Made by a program: the position numbers and the translations under genes. The notes beneath the pieces were generated by a model. The model ran no database searches, was not told where the DNA came from, and saw only the letters and a list, made by a program, of their open reading frames with translations. From positions 1 through 64,000 of the forward strand of contig BSBK01007849.1 in assembly GCA_027943335.1 (NCBI GenBank): a stretch of DNA of 64,000 nucleotides, written 5' to 3'. This DNA comes from Chamaecyparis obtusa. Lineage: Eukaryota > Streptophyta > Pinopsida > Cupressales > Cupressaceae. Shown here piece by piece: positions 1 through 12,425 of the stretch. The number at the start of each line of letters is the position of its first letter. Position 1 is the stretch's first letter.

Positions 1-24
1 ATGTATATATATATGTATGTATAC

Positions 25-90
<66 letters not shown>

Positions 91-91
91 T
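1..91. repeat. Compound microsatellite (TA / ACAT / GT)
   Basis: Simple runs of ATGT/TA, then about seven ACAT units, then TA and a GT tract of about 14 units. Non-coding, and cut by the window start. Confidence 0.95.
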
Positions 92-109
92 CACTTTTAA
101 AATATGATT

Positions 110-1200
110 ATTAAATTAGCGTTGTATTAGGATTTAGGCTTAGGATAATAGTTAGGTTATTTGGTTAGAATTAGGATTATTATTATGATAAACATGTACA
201 TCATGGTTAATATTATGGTCATTAGGGTTAAATTTCAAGGTTATAATCAAGATTATGGTTTAGGGTTTAGAATAAGATTATCATTAATTTAAGGGTTTAC
301 ATCATGGTTAGGGGTATAGTTTTGGTTAGTGTTATAATTTACGGTAAGGATTTGTATTATAGTTTTGGTTAAGGTTAGATTTATGCTTTGGGTAAGGAAT
401 ATAATTAGGGTTAGGGTTTAATGTGTGGGTTAAGATTAGGATTAAGGTTAGGTTTAGGATTATGGTTAAGGTAAGATTTTATTAATGGTTACTATTATGG
501 TTGGGATTAGGATTTTGATCAAGATTATAGTTAGGGTGAGGTTTTACATCACAGTTAGTATTATGGTTATTAAGGTTAGGAATTAAGGTTAGGTTTTAAT
601 AATCATTAGTATTATACTTAGAATTATAATTTTGATTATAGTTAGGGTTTATTTTTTATCAAGATGACGAGTTAAGGTTTAGGATTAGGATTGGTGTTTA
701 TGGTTAGGATCATATTTTAATGTTGATTATAAGGATTATGGTTAGATTTTTTGTTTTATATCATGCTTGTAATTATGGTTAGGGCTATCATTTTTATGAG
801 AGATAGGGTTTAGGGTTACAATTAGTGATTTTTTAAGGTTTATACTATGGTTAGGATTATGGCTAGGGTTAGAGTTTTAAATAAGGGGTCACACTTAGGG
901 TTTAGGGTTAGGATTTTTTGTGAGGGTAAGGATATATTTCATGGTTAAAATTATATTTAGGATTAGTGTTTTATTAGGCTTAAAATTTGTGTTAGTGTTA
1001 GGGTTCACGTTAGTGTTAGGATTATGGTTAGAGTAAGATTTTGTACATCATGGTTAGAATTATGCTTATTAGAATTAGGGTTAGGATTGTGTTAAGTCTA
1101 GGTTAAGAAGTATAATTTGGATTATGTATGGAGTTAGGTTTTAAATTAGGTCTAGAGATAAATTTGGATTAGGTTGAGATGTAAAATAAATATTATAGTT
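110..1200 (+). repeat. Degenerate telomere-like repeat tract (TTAGGG/TTTAGGG variants)
   Basis: Roughly 1.1 kb is dominated by drifting GGTTAGG, TTAGGGTTTAGG and GGATTATGGTTA words, with the G-rich strand on top. The cleanest stretches are near 410-420 and 894-915. No long perfect TTTAGGG array remains. It resembles an old interstitial telomeric tract or a minisatellite derived from one. Confidence 0.6.
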
Positions 1201-1647
1201 GGGGTTAGCATTATATCCTAGACCTAATTACACCCTAACTCCTATTAAACTATACCATTGACTGTAATTGAACTATATCCTTAATTATACCCTTACCTTA
1301 ATTAACATTAATCCTAACTAAATCATATCCGCTAATTAAATTGTAACACTTACATTATTTTAAATATAACATTATTTTAATTGTAACATAAATAAAGTAT
1401 TTCTCATGTAACTATAATTGAATCCCATTAAATATTTATTTACTTTAACATATTTGAAATACATTTGTATTTTTATTTTTGCTATTGAACTTATCTTATA
1501 CCCTATATAAAAGTTTAGTTCCCTATATTAAATTTTAGATTTTTATTTGTATTGTATATGCTTCCTTAAGCCCTAATTAAGGAGTTGATGTACCCTTTAT
1601 TGGTGGTTCATTTGTAGGACCACTATTGATTGAATGAAATCAATACA
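983..1647. repeat. Copy 1 of a ~670-bp tandem duplication
   Basis: Starts with a G-rich telomere-like part, switches to C-rich words (CCTAATTACACCCTAACTCC) near 1,215, and ends in an AT-rich part with GGTGGTTCATTTGTAG and GATTGAATGAAATCAA. The same order recurs in copy 2, with small indels. Confidence 0.85.
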
Positions 1648-1660
1648 TATCCTGCTATTA

Positions 1661-2337
1661 AAGTTTGTGTTAGTGTTAGGTCCAGGTTAGTGTTAGGATT
1701 ATGGCTAGAGTAAGTGTTTGTACATCATGGTTAGAATTATGCTTATTAGAATTAGGGTTAGGATTAGGGTTAGGATTATGTTAAGTCTAGGTTAAGAAGT
1801 ACAATTTGGATTATGTGTGGAGTTAAGGTTTAAATTAGGTCTAGAGATAAATTAGGATCAGGTTGAGATGTAAAATAAATATTATAGTTGGGGTTAGCAT
1901 TATATCCTAGACCTAATTACACCCTAACTCCTATTAAACTATACCATTGACCCTAATTGAACTATACCCTTAATTATACCCTTACCTTAATTGAAAATTA
2001 ATCCTAACTAAATCATAACCGCTAATTAAATTGTAACAACTTACATTATTTTAAATATAACATTATTATAATTGTAACCTAAGTAAAATATTTCTCTTGT
2101 AATTATCATTGAATCCCATTAAATATTTATTTACTTTAACATATTTGAAATACATTTCTATTTTTTATTTTTGCTAATCCAACTTATTATACCATATAAA
2201 AGTTTAGTTCCCTATATTAAAATTTTAGATTTTTTTTTTATATTGTATATCCTTCCTTAAGCCCTAATTAAGGAGTTGATCTACCCTTTATTGGTGGTTC
2301 ATTTGTAGACCACTATGATTGAATGAAATCAAGACAT
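1661..2337. repeat. Copy 2 of the ~670-bp tandem duplication
   Basis: Matches 983-1647 over its whole length, with scattered substitutions and short indels. It begins at AAGTTTGTGTTAGTGTTAGG and ends at GAATGAAATCAAGACAT. Confidence 0.85.
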
Positions 2338-3282
2338 TTTTTATTTTATTTAGTTATTTTATTTAATTGAATTGAGAGAATTGCATATTTTGATAATTAA
2401 AATTTAGAAATATAAAATAATTGTTTCAATATAGAAACATGATACATCTTTATTTAATTTAGTTGAAACATAGGAAAAAAATTAAAATATTGATTGATTT
2501 TTTATATGAAAAATCTCATATAATTGATAAGAAAAATTAATTTTAAGAATTTATATGAAAAGAACTGTATTCAAAACTAAAAACAAATTGATGGATGAAA
2601 CGAGAACCATCTTTTTGAAGATAGTCGATTAATGATTTTTCTTTTATAATAAAATATTATTTAAAATCTAAAGGAAAAAATAGAAGACATGGTATTTCAC
2701 TTAATGTTGCATTAAAAGCCATTAACCCCTATAACATTCATAAAAAATCAATCCTCAAGAATGACAATAATTTTATAAATAGGTTACAAAAATATTCCTT
2801 AGGCACAACAAAAAGATAATTAGAACTTCCTTAAATAGTTTAAAATCTTAACATAATTTTGGAAAACAATATAAAATTCAAAACAATAACGCGAATACCC
2901 AATTACCTGTAAAAATAGAGCTCATAAATATAGGAGTTAAGAAATGGAACTGGAAATGTTTTCACAAACTGTCCATTCTCTTCCACTACCCTGTGCAACT
3001 CTTTAGATTTATATAAATTATTTTGCTCTTACAATTAGTCTATTATGCTAATAATGATACCTTATATACTACTTATCAAAGTTAAAATAAGTTAACAAAT
3101 TAAATAAGATAAAATCATTACATTTTCAAAATAAAATTCAAAATAATTATATCAACCCAACACATTTATCTTTACTACTTGCAATATCAATTGAGAGTTA
3201 TGTTGATTGAAAAAAAAATCAACCAATTAGAATCTAGTATTTTTTAAAAATTTTATTACAACACTCAATATTTACATAATTT
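2338..3282. other. AT-rich spacer, nothing recognised
   Basis: Very AT-rich DNA with many stops in all frames. I see no protein motif, tandem repeat or RNA gene. Confidence 0.6.
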
Positions 3283-4026
3283 TTATTTTTTTAGGCAAAA
3301 GCGGACAGGCCCACTATGTATTTTATTAATAAACTGATTCAAAGGGCTCCCCCGTGGAAGAACCAGAAAGAAACCCCGGGATCATAGCCCTATATATACA
3401 TTACAATATAGAGGATTTTTACATATTCAAGATTCTCGAAAATATTTTTATGGAAATATTGACTACCCAAATACCCAATATAGTGATATATACTCGACGC
3501 TTTAATATATACAGTAGTTCAAGGAAATACATATTCAAATGTGTGAACTTACACATTTTGTGTATCCTTCTACGCCCATTTACAAAATTCCACAAAATTG
3601 GAATATGCAAGGAAATTCAAAATTTTAAAATTAAACAAAAATACTTCCAAAAACCTCTTCGCTCTTCACTCCTCCTTGACATCACCACCTCGAAAATCAG
3701 TGCATGCCATGGTAACATCCTCAGGCCAATTTTCCCTCTGCTCTTTTTCTAACTCACTCTTCTCTCGAGAAGACCAAAGATTAACTGTATCTCCCACATG
3801 TTTGCCTCTTGAGGTCACTGGCAAGCCCCACCCAACACATTCCTCCACTGTTCTTTCTAGAGACCAACCTGAACCCTGTGGATTTGATGAAGAGGAAGAC
3901 TGCCATGTGTTCCAAGTGGGTTCCTTTTCCGTTGAGCCCTTCGAAGATAACTACATTTGAGGATTATTAGAAAACCTCATCAAATCCACTAGCGCAAACC
4001 CCTATTTTTTCACCTCTATCCTCAAG

Positions 4027-4698
4027 CTAATATCCCAGTGCACGAGCAGTAACTTGAAGCACCGCTTTCATGTGTGACGAGCTATGCATATCTACTTCTT
4101 TTTTCAATGATTCAAAATTCACTAAGATTTCATGCTTTTGGAGCAACTGGGCATGAGGAAACAAGCCCCCCACTAATGCCCTACCACACCAAAGGTCATA
4201 CGATTGCATGGCCACAATAAGCTTGTTATCTGCAATAAACACTAGCCAAATTACCTTGCATACCAGTGACTGAAGGAGTTGTGGAGACTGCATAATGTCC
4301 ATAGCATTTGAAAGGAAAATAGAAATTAAATTTGAAGGATAGAAGACTTGCGAAGCAGAGGAGGCCAAGTGTTCTTCCCCAATAACCTGCTTGGCAGCCC
4401 GCTGAATTGTGGGAGAGTGAATAATAAACATGGAATTGAGATTAAAATCCACGACAGGAACTGGAAGTGCATTTTCATCTATACTTGGTGGTATCCAAAT
4501 GCGATAATTCTTCGGCAAGATCCCCCTATGTTGCTTGTGATAGGAATCACACACACCAGAAACATCACACATCTTCGACATTTTCAAACCGTGAGGATGA
4601 TATGAAAACCAAAACCCCTGATATATAGGTCGATGATGTACCATTGATGCCAAATAATAATCAAAAGATATGCTAATCCCATTCCATGCACATCCCAA
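4027..4698 (-). CDS. Unrecognised 223-codon ORF in the LINE 3' region
   Basis: An open frame of 223 codons lies downstream (minus strand) of the LINE RNase H and before the presumed poly(A). It has no motif I recognise, and no signal peptide or convincing membrane span. Ile, Ser and His are well represented. Just upstream another frame (4,584-4,823) overlaps it, so this could be the broken remains of a longer frame. It may be a 3' extension peculiar to this LINE family, a captured fragment, or chance. The surrounding 3,294-4,910 shows no other domain. Confidence 0.3.
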   Translation of the reverse strand: MGCAWNGISISFDYYLASMVHHRPIYQGFWFSYHPHGLKMSKMCDVSGVCDSYHKQHRGILPKNYRIWIPPSIDENALPVPVVDFNLNSMFIIHSPTIQRAAKQVIGEEHLASSASQVFYPSNLISIFLSNAMDIMQSPQLLQSLVCKVIWLVFIADNKLIVAMQSYDLWCGRALVGGLFPHAQLLQKHEILVNFESLKKEVDMHSSSHMKAVLQVTARALGY

Positions 4699-4910
4699 CT
4701 GAATTTGCAGATCTCACTTGCGCTCACTCCTGGGGAGCCATGTGAATAGTACTTTTCAAATGAACTGAAGACTACCAATAATGCGTACTTCTCATCCCAT
4801 GTATTAAAAATAGAATATTTCACTCATGTTAATGACAGTGACTCCATATCATAATCCTTTATCTCCAAGTTCCCACATGAAGTACCATTTTTTCAACTCC
4901 CATTAATGAT

Positions 4911-5400
4911 TTAATGACGGCATTTGTCCTTGTCTACTTGAATTAATCTTTTAAGCTCTTCACATTCATTAATCATAGCCAATGGATTCAGTGATGTGAA
5001 TTTGAAACCATCACATCCCAAGTTAGATAAAAAATCTGCCACCTGATTACCTTCCCTCAACGTATGTGAAAATACTAATATCCTGAAATTCATCTAAAAG
5101 TATCCAAATTTGGATAAAATATATTTTAATTTCCATGAATGTGTTATTCTACGGATACAGGTATTTGTTATGACAGAGGAGTCACCTTCTATGTGCAGCA
5201 AACGGTAATTGCCCTATTTAGCAAGAATTAGCCCTGCAAATAGAGCTTGGGCTTCCGCCAGATTATTAGTTCCAATAGGCAAAGAAGATGTGACTTGCAA
5301 CTATATTACCTTTAACATCTCTAATACATGCCCCAAGCCTTGATATTCTGGGATTTCCTCTCGAAGCTCCATCAAAATTGAGTTTCAAATATCCCTCATT
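4911..5400 (-). pseudogene. LINE RNase H domain (frameshifted)
   Basis: Plant LINE ORF2 proteins often end in an RNase H1-like domain that removes RNA from the RNA:DNA hybrid. Here the four acidic catalytic positions can still be seen in order: D in NFDGASRGNP (about 5,370), E in NNLAEAQALFAGL (about 5,250), D in HIEGDSSVITN (about 5,195) and the final D in EGNQVADFLSNLG (about 5,035). The frame changes near 5,270, and at least two stops fall between the middle and last motifs. It is therefore dead, although all catalytic residues are preserved in pieces. Confidence 0.85.
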
Positions 5401-6390
5401 AGGTGGCCTCCAATATACATCCGACCTAGGAATTGATGAAGATGAAGTCTTGTGACTTTGCCAGCCATAAGGAATGACAAGTAGCTTCCATTCCTGAATC
5501 AGTTTAGCATCCCATGTAGTAATAGTAGGATTGAATTTGTAATTTCTTATACTTGCATTTGTCACTTTTGAGATAGACCTTTCAATACCTTCTAGAACTT
5601 TGCTGATCTGAGATGATTCTTTCCTGAAAATATGCTTGTTTCTTTCCCACCAGATGGCCCAAATTATTAATGCCGGAACACATTTCCAAATATTTGCGAA
5701 TAACGAATCTGGGTAAAGGACTGGCCATGACTGAAAGAGATCCCAAATATTATCTTGCATTGGTGTACTGTAATTTAGCTTATTTAATATAAAGGACCAA
5801 CATTGGGAAGAAAATGGGCAGTTCAAAAGTAAATGATCCACAGTTTCTTCGCAAGCATTACAGAGAAGATAATTAAATGGCGGGGCAATATTTAACCTAT
5901 TTAACCTGTCACTCATTAGAATCCTATGTTTTATTGCAAGCCATGCAAAATGGCCTGCTTTTGGGAGCACAACATTGTTCCAACAAAAAGAGAAGGCTCT
6001 ACATGGTACTTTGTCAGAGTCACTTTGTTTCAAAATTTTATAACCCTCTTTAACTGAGTAATTGCCATTTTTTGCTAGAACCCAAATGAGTTGATCTGCA
6101 ATTCTCAAAAAATAAACTTGCAGTGTATCTAAAATTCCTTTGAAGATAATTTTATCTTGAATTAACAATGGTAATTCATTCGGATCTTTCCAAGTGACTT
6201 TTCTTGAAATACTACAGATTTTATCTACATACTAGTTGAGGTGTGTACCCCAAATGGATTCAGAGATATGTATAATGTCTTGAGAAGTTGTACTTGAGGA
6301 TAAAGGAGGATTACCATTCCACGAATCTCTCCAAAAATTTATCGTGCTTCCATTATTAACTTCCCAAGAAATGTATTTGAGAACAATTTT
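5401..6390 (-). pseudogene. LINE zf-RVT connection region
   Basis: An open frame (300 codons, 5,266-6,168) carries the cysteine/histidine region that follows reverse transcriptase in plant LINEs. The markers are FCWNNVVLPKAGHFAWLAIKHRI, then CNACEETVDHLLLNCPFSSQCW, then an IIWAIWWERNKHIF helix. Together these match the zf-RVT family (C-x2-C...H-x4-C pattern visible). The frame runs on into the start of RNase H. The interval from 6,169 to 6,390 is the less conserved link to the reverse transcriptase and is interrupted by stops. Confidence 0.85.
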
Positions 6391-7871
6391 TCATGAAGAC
6401 ATCATGAAATCCCAAATTACTGACCCTTTGGGAGGATCCAAAATAGATAGAACTCGGGATGGATCATCGTTGTCTAAGTATTTTTGTTGCATAATTCTGT
6501 ACCATATGGATTGTGGTTTAGTATACATCTGCCATACTAATTTACCACCAAATGCTTCATTTCTCTTTGTTAAATCATGAATCCCTACTCCTCCAATTGC
6601 TGGGATGTGTGCCATGTCATGAAGGGAAACAAGTGGAATTTTCTTGGCTTCGTTCATATTACCTAACCATAGGAATCCTCTAATCATTTTTTGAATTTGA
6701 TGAATAATTTTGGAAGGAGCTTTTAGAACTGCAATGTAGTAATTTGGTATTGCTGCAAGGACTGATTTGATGAGCAGGATTATGCCTGCCAATGATAGCC
6801 ACCTAGCTTTCCAGGCCAATATTCTACTATGAATGCATTGTACCACTGATGACCAGTAGGAAGACTTACTTGAACCCATGAAGAATGGGATTCCCAATTA
6901 AATGGATGGTAAGAGGTCCATTGAGAAGCCTAAAATCTTGACTATTTTGTCTAATATCGCTTTATTGGTATTAAAGAGATATATTTTGGATTTTTGAGCA
7001 TTAATAGACTGACCTGACACTTCTGAGTAAAGTTGTAAGATATATTTAATTTGGTAAGCTTCCTGAACTTGAGACATTCCAAATAACAATGTATCATCTA
7101 CAAATAAGGAATGTGTAACTGATAAATTTGTACCATGAACATGTGCACCTTTCCATTTACCTAACTCATGATGATGCTTGATAGTTCTACTGAAAGCTTC
7201 TACCATGATGATAAATAGTGCTGGTGATAATGGATCGCCCTACCTAACACCTTGTGTTGAAGGGAAGAAACCGACTGGTTTTTCATTAACTAAAACTGAA
7301 AACCAAGCACCTGATATACATGCTTTAATCCATTTGCACCTACCTTTTGAAAATCTCATTTTATTTAAGACTTGAAATAAAAATTTCCAGCAGACTCTAT
7401 CATATGCTTTCATCATATCCAACTTAATCACAAAGTTTGATGAACAATTTGAATATATTGAATGAAGAACTTCATGAGCCACTAACGCTCCTTCCATCAT
7501 CTCTCTACCTGGGACAAAACCTCCTTGCTCCATAGAGATAATGGATGGAATAAGATGTTGTAATCTTAGATAGATAGCTTTAGTTATAATCTTATATGTC
7601 AGATTACATAATGAAATTGGTCTAAAATCTGCAAATGTTGATGGATTCTTGATTTTTGGGATTATTGAGATATTTGTAGTGTTAAAGTATTTGAGCATAC
7701 TCTTATTTTTTCTAGATTCCTCCACTACATCCAATAAATCCCAACCAATAGTATCCCAACAACTTTGGTAAAAAAGAGCAGAAAAGCCATCCGGCCTTGG
7801 AGCTTTGTCTGGAGGAAAGGAGAAAACTACCTTTCAAAGTTCTTGTATGGAAAAGGGAGCCATCAACATAT
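6391..7871 (-). pseudogene. LINE reverse transcriptase
   Basis: The reverse transcriptase lies in three collinear open pieces (7,240-7,734; 6,898-7,206; 6,391-6,897), separated by in-frame stops at about 7,240 (TAG, between the QGVR and GDPLSP motifs) and about 6,898 (TAA). Further upstream on the minus strand the PDKAPRPDGFSA entry motif is readable, with one stop. Visible motifs are ISIIPKIKNP/FRPISLCN, EQGGFVPGR, KLDMMKAYDRV (first catalytic Asp) and FVDDTLLF (the FVDD version of the catalytic box). The thumb region carries LGIPFFMG and SLAGIILLIKSVLAAIP. The protein would copy LINE RNA at a nicked target. This copy cannot do so as it stands. Confidence 0.92.
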
Positions 7872-10092
7872 TGTTGGTTCTTCTCCTTGCAGCTCCAAGC
7901 TTGAATCAAATAGTTGGGCTTGAAACACAGGCTAGGCACTCAAGCTTGACAAGAAAAACAAACCAATTGATGAGGATAAAGAGAAATCCTCCTTTTTTGA
8001 GCTCCACATTCACTCAGGCGGGTATTGCCTTATCTGCACATTCAAGACACCTCATGACAAACCAAAGGCCTGCAGACAGATTAATGTGGAATAGAAATCA
8101 ATCTCCTATAGGTATCCTATACCTCAATGAAGCCAATATCTCATGCAATAGCCCTACTTGCATGGAATGAGACTGAAAGCTAGAGATCTAAACTAACAGC
8201 AAGAAAGGGAAAGGGTGGAACAGAAATGAAATGATTTTAAATGGATTTGAAGGGACCCCTGAGATACCCTAAGTCTCTGATAGACCAGTGCCTTGTCCAA
8301 TGGGCCATAGAGTCAAATACCCTACTGCAAGAGACAGCTATGAAACAAGAACACAATATGCTCAATGTGTTGATGCCTGACATCAATCACACACCATGAC
8401 CAAACCTCAACTTAACACCCACTTGTGCATTCAAGCATGCTATTATCCATCAAAGGATTTTGACCCTCCCCTTAGAAGAGACCTATGAACAGATAATACA
8501 TTGACCAGCATCCACTGGAAGACAAACATGATCTATCTTTGATATTTTAGCTCATACATACATGAACACTAACTTTGAACCAGTTATCTCTGCGAAGACA
8601 ACTCCACTTGCAAACACTTAGGCAATGCAAATAGAAAAATCAAACACCCTTGATGTATGATTAATGGACTTAGAATTCAAATGGAGATAGCTCAGTAACA
8701 GTAAGAATATATTCACTTCTCATACATAAGAAAAATGTATTACAACATGCACTATATTCTCTGAACCAGCAAGAGAAAGAAGAACACCCTATATGCAGAG
8801 AGAAGGAGAAAATCTACAGGAAAAGACCCTTCACTGGAACCAATTCTCCTCAAAAATTTGCAGAAGAAGGAACCCTTACAAAATCGAACCACCTGCAATT
8901 TATACCACTAGCTGCCTTGGAATTCTTAGAGAGAATGCAACAAGCTATGGACAGCTAGGGCTAGGGTTAGGGTTTCAACTACCCAACCAGCCAAAAGAAT
9001 ACATCAGAATTTATTACAGGGGGAGGAAACCAAGCAATCTCAGAGAAACAGATCAAAGATAATCTGCAATCATCATAATTCTCAGAACAGAGCATAGAAG
9101 ATCACAGATCTATCAAGAGAGCAAATCAAATCAACCACCCTGAAATCACACCTCGAGCCAAGAAAAACTATCCTCCTCCACATAGCACAAATCCTTGCAA
9201 TCACTCAAGGCACCCTGGACCACAATGGAACGGCGGAGAAGTTCAATTTCACCAACTCTAGCCCCCTCTGATGCCGGGACCACCGCGCTCTGCAAACAAA
9301 ATCAATGGCAGGCGCATGATCGCAAGGGGAAAGAATATTCCTTGCGATCACACGCCGACTGTCGATCTCCTTTCCTGCCGCTTGAAGAAATGAGCCCACC
9401 TGCCAACTGCCAAGCATCCAGTGACTTCGCGACAAACCGCTCGCCAAGTCATGAGATGCTAACCGCTAACCACCAGAAAAGAGGAGATTGTGCAACTACA
9501 CAGTTGCCAGGTCGCTGAATGAAGACATAACCGCCAGCCAAGATGAACAACAGGAAGAACTGGACCCACATGGACAAGTGGCAAGTGGTTGCATGATTGC
9601 ATGTCAGAGAAGTCTGACATGCGGCCATGCGACAACCAATCAGAAAGAGCCTTTGAAGGCCCGGGCCCACCTGTCATTGCACTTGCGCACTTAAGGAAAG
9701 CTGGCAGATAGGGAACTGGGAGGTCGAAAACACACAAAGTTTTTGACACAGCGGAAGACCAAAAACACACAGAGTTTTTGACGCCAAAGGATAAGCACAC
9801 AAAAGTAGGAAGCATAGGGTCAAAAACAATGAAAGCTGAAAACACACAGACTGAAAACATCATGGACTTTCAGAAACACTGTGGGTTTTCGACACTGTGG
9901 CAAATTTTGAGATATTTCTAGCAGGCCTTAGAATTTGAATAACTTTTTTGGATTTTTCAATTAGCACATGAAAATTGGACCAGAGCAAGGTGACAACATG
10001 GAGAACACAGGGTAGGAGGCAATGAAGAACACTTGCAAGGAAAATAGGCCATTTTCATAAAAACATTTCTATGAAAGAAAAATGGCCTAACA
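7872..10092 (-). mobile_element. 2,221-bp probable solo LTR inserted in the LINE (TSD CATAT)
   Basis: LINE coding sequence stops at 7,871 and resumes at 10,093 in the same reading. The insert starts TGTTGG and ends CCTAACA (imperfect TG...CA inverted ends) and is flanked by CATAT at 7,867-7,871 and 10,093-10,097. I find no coding domain and no internal copy of its ends, so a solo LTR is the best reading. A TATA-like GGTATAAATTG on the minus strand near 8,900 suggests minus orientation. The part around 9,200-9,700 is clearly more GC-rich than the rest of the window. Confidence 0.85.
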
Positions 10093-11262
10093 CATATCAT
10101 TATCTTTCTTTGACACCATGCATGGTATAGCTACTAGGATCTCATTGACTTGTGCCTCCGTGGGAGAAGGAGAAGTGGTAGGAGCTAATAGATTTTTAAA
10201 GAAATTGACTCCTTCTTCATGAATCTGACGTGCGTTGGTAATAAGGTTTCCTGTATGAGCATCTTTTATTTGAAAGATGGTTGTATTATCTTTCCTTTGT
10301 TTGGCTGTGGCATGAAAATATTTTGTATTTCTATCCCCCTCATGAAGCCAAAGTTCTCTTGATTTTTGCCTCTAGTAAATTTCCTCTCGACTGCACAACT
10401 CCTCCCATTCTTGCTGAAGACTTTTTTGTTTAACGTAATTGTCTTCACTCATACCCTGTTGAACGATGATATTAAACACTTCTAATTGCTTCTTAACATC
10501 CTCTTTTTGATTAAAAACATTCTTAAAGACCAACTGATTCCAAGTTCTGATTTGTTTTTTGACAAATTTCAATTCCATAGGAAATTGGTGCATCTTGGTT
10601 CCTACCACATAAGGTGCACTACTCCACCATTGTTGGATATGTTGTAAAAAATGAGGATGGCGAAGCCACATTTTTTCAAATTTGAAAGAAGAATGGAATT
10701 GAATATCATCTCCCTTATTAGCTTTAGTGATGTCAAGTGAAATTGGGAAGTGATCAGAGCCTGTCTGAAGGAGAATTTCTGAAGAAATATCCACATCCTT
10801 GAGTTTCCAATCTTGTGATATTAGGAACCTATCCAGATGAGCAGCAATATGTGCAAAACCAGACCTCTTATTTGTCCAAGTAAAGGACCCATTTGTCGGA
10901 GTTATATCCATAAGATTATTATTATCCACAAAGTAATTAAAATCTTGTATAGTCTTAATATGTGGGACAATACCCCCTATTTTCTCCTTTTGAGACAAAA
11001 GTGCATTAAAATCTCCACCAATAATAACATCTAGAGGAATCTGCAATTGGATGCATTGTGTAATCGAATTCCAAACTCTGACTTTATCCTATGTTGAAGA
11101 AGGACCATATACATTGATCATAATAAAAGATGAATCAAATTAAGAGATTTCCAGCATCTGCCTATTAGACTCTTGATGAATGAGCTGTGCTTTGATATTT
11201 TTAGGATTCCATAGCATTGCAAGCCCACCAGAAGCTCCCAAGCTCGAGGAATGAATTGAGCT
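10093..11262 (-). pseudogene. LINE endonuclease (N-truncated) and linker
   Basis: The main open piece (224 codons, 10,372-11,046) shows apurinic-like endonuclease motifs: GGDFNALLS (GDFN box), TWTNKR, HLDRFLIS and GSDHFPISL (SDH box). Further upstream, to about 11,258, the frame reads LGASGGLAMLW with two stops, which is the middle of the domain. The usual N-terminal SWNVRG part is absent. Downstream (10,098-10,371) the typical LHEGDRNTKYFHATAKQR linker follows, after one stop. The enzyme would nick target DNA for target-primed reverse transcription. It is inactive here through truncation and stops. Confidence 0.9.
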
Positions 11263-11440
11263 CCATTTAGACCATTGTGCAATGGTTTTTTCATTTAGAC
11301 CATTATGCAATGACAATTTGAGTCTTATACAAAAATTTTAGACCATTGTGTAGATTTGCAGTGCATTGCGATGGCAATTATCTATTTTTTCATTTAGACA
11401 ATTGTGCAATGGCAATTTTTTCATTAAGACCCTCCTATGC
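11263..11440. repeat. Short diverged tandem repeat with CCATTGTGCAATGG core
   Basis: Four imperfect copies of a unit like TTTAGACCATTGTGCAATGG, followed in some by a CAATTTTTTCAT stretch. The core is nearly self-complementary. It begins exactly where LINE similarity ends. Confidence 0.6.
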
Positions 11441-12310
11441 CTCTTGATTCCAGATTTGCAGTGCAAGATGATTGAGGATGCCAGATATATAACTACGAAA
11501 GAGGTGAGGTGAATCATTCAAACTTCCACTACCGTCTACTCTCTTTCACTATCATTCTTATGCGTTTGTAACCGAAGCACCACTCGGACAACTCAACTTA
11601 TAAGACATGCAATTAACCACATCAAATTTTTGTAGAAAGGCATGTTTGTGACTCTTCCACTACCGCGGGTTTGTGACTCTTCCACTACTATGCATTATCA
11701 CTTTTATCAATTCAGCTAGCTTTACTGCCAGTTGCCTGTCAAAATTATTAAAAATAGCTAATTGTTTACATTGATGAATGATGCCACTGTAGGAAGCCTC
11801 TCGGCTTAATTAAATATTTAAAATTCTCAATATTAAATTATTTTAAATTTTGTTTATTTATTTTAATAATTATATTATAATAAATTTATATATTAAATAA
11901 AAATATATTTAATGTTTAAGTTTATTTTTATATATAATATTATTGTACAATTATATTTATTATATATTTTATACATTATGAGTTATTGAATATTATTCTA
12001 ACATCAATTGAAATTATTTATTTAAATATAATTATACAAATTTATATTATAAATGTATATATTATCATATAGTATTCATTGATAAAAAATATCTAATATT
12101 TTCTAAATTATTTTGTGTAATTTAAATTATCTTAAAAATTAATTTATTAGAAAATATTATATAAAATAATAAACAAATAGAAAATAAATATTTTTAGTTA
12201 TTTTGTAGCTAAATTAGCCAAATTTATATTTGAAAAAATAAATGGAAAGTCATACACATAAAATTATATTATATTTCAAATATAGTATCATCAACTTATA
12301 AATATAAGGA
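11441..12310. other. AT-rich spacer, nothing recognised
   Basis: Strongly AT-rich from about 11,810, with stops in all frames. No motif or RNA gene seen. Confidence 0.55.
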
Positions 12311-12314
12311 TAAA

Positions 12315-12315
12315 C

Positions 12316-12390
<75 letters not shown>

Positions 12391-12425
12391 TCTCCGTCCC
12401 TATCTCTATCTCTATCTCTATCTCA
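12315..12425. repeat. Compound microsatellite (CT)n (AC)n (TATCTC)n
   Basis: A CT tract with one TTT interruption passes directly into about 15 AC units and then TATCTC hexamers near 12,400. Confidence 0.95.

Larger units (their letters stand above)
3283..11262 (-). mobile_element. Decayed, 5'-truncated L1-type LINE, split by a solo LTR
   Basis: Read on the minus strand, the order is endonuclease (truncated N-terminus), reverse transcriptase, zinc-binding connection domain (zf-RVT), RNase H, then a long 3' region. On the plus strand a T-rich run at about 3,283-3,293 sits at the low-coordinate edge, as expected for a poly(A) tail. Coding similarity fades at about 11,262, so the start of the endonuclease and any ORF1 are missing. 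Stops and at least one frameshift break ORF2. The interval 7,872-10,092 is a later insertion and not part of the LINE. No target-site duplication could be identified. Confidence 0.85.

Noticed and set aside
3354..3960. Plus-strand ORFs of 132 and 120 codons
   Set aside because: They overlap each other in different frames in the reverse strand of the LINE 3' region. No motif.
8955..8980. Short telomere-like AGGGCTAGGGTTAGGGTTT
   Set aside because: Three units inside a solo LTR; too short to mean more than chance or simple-repeat drift.
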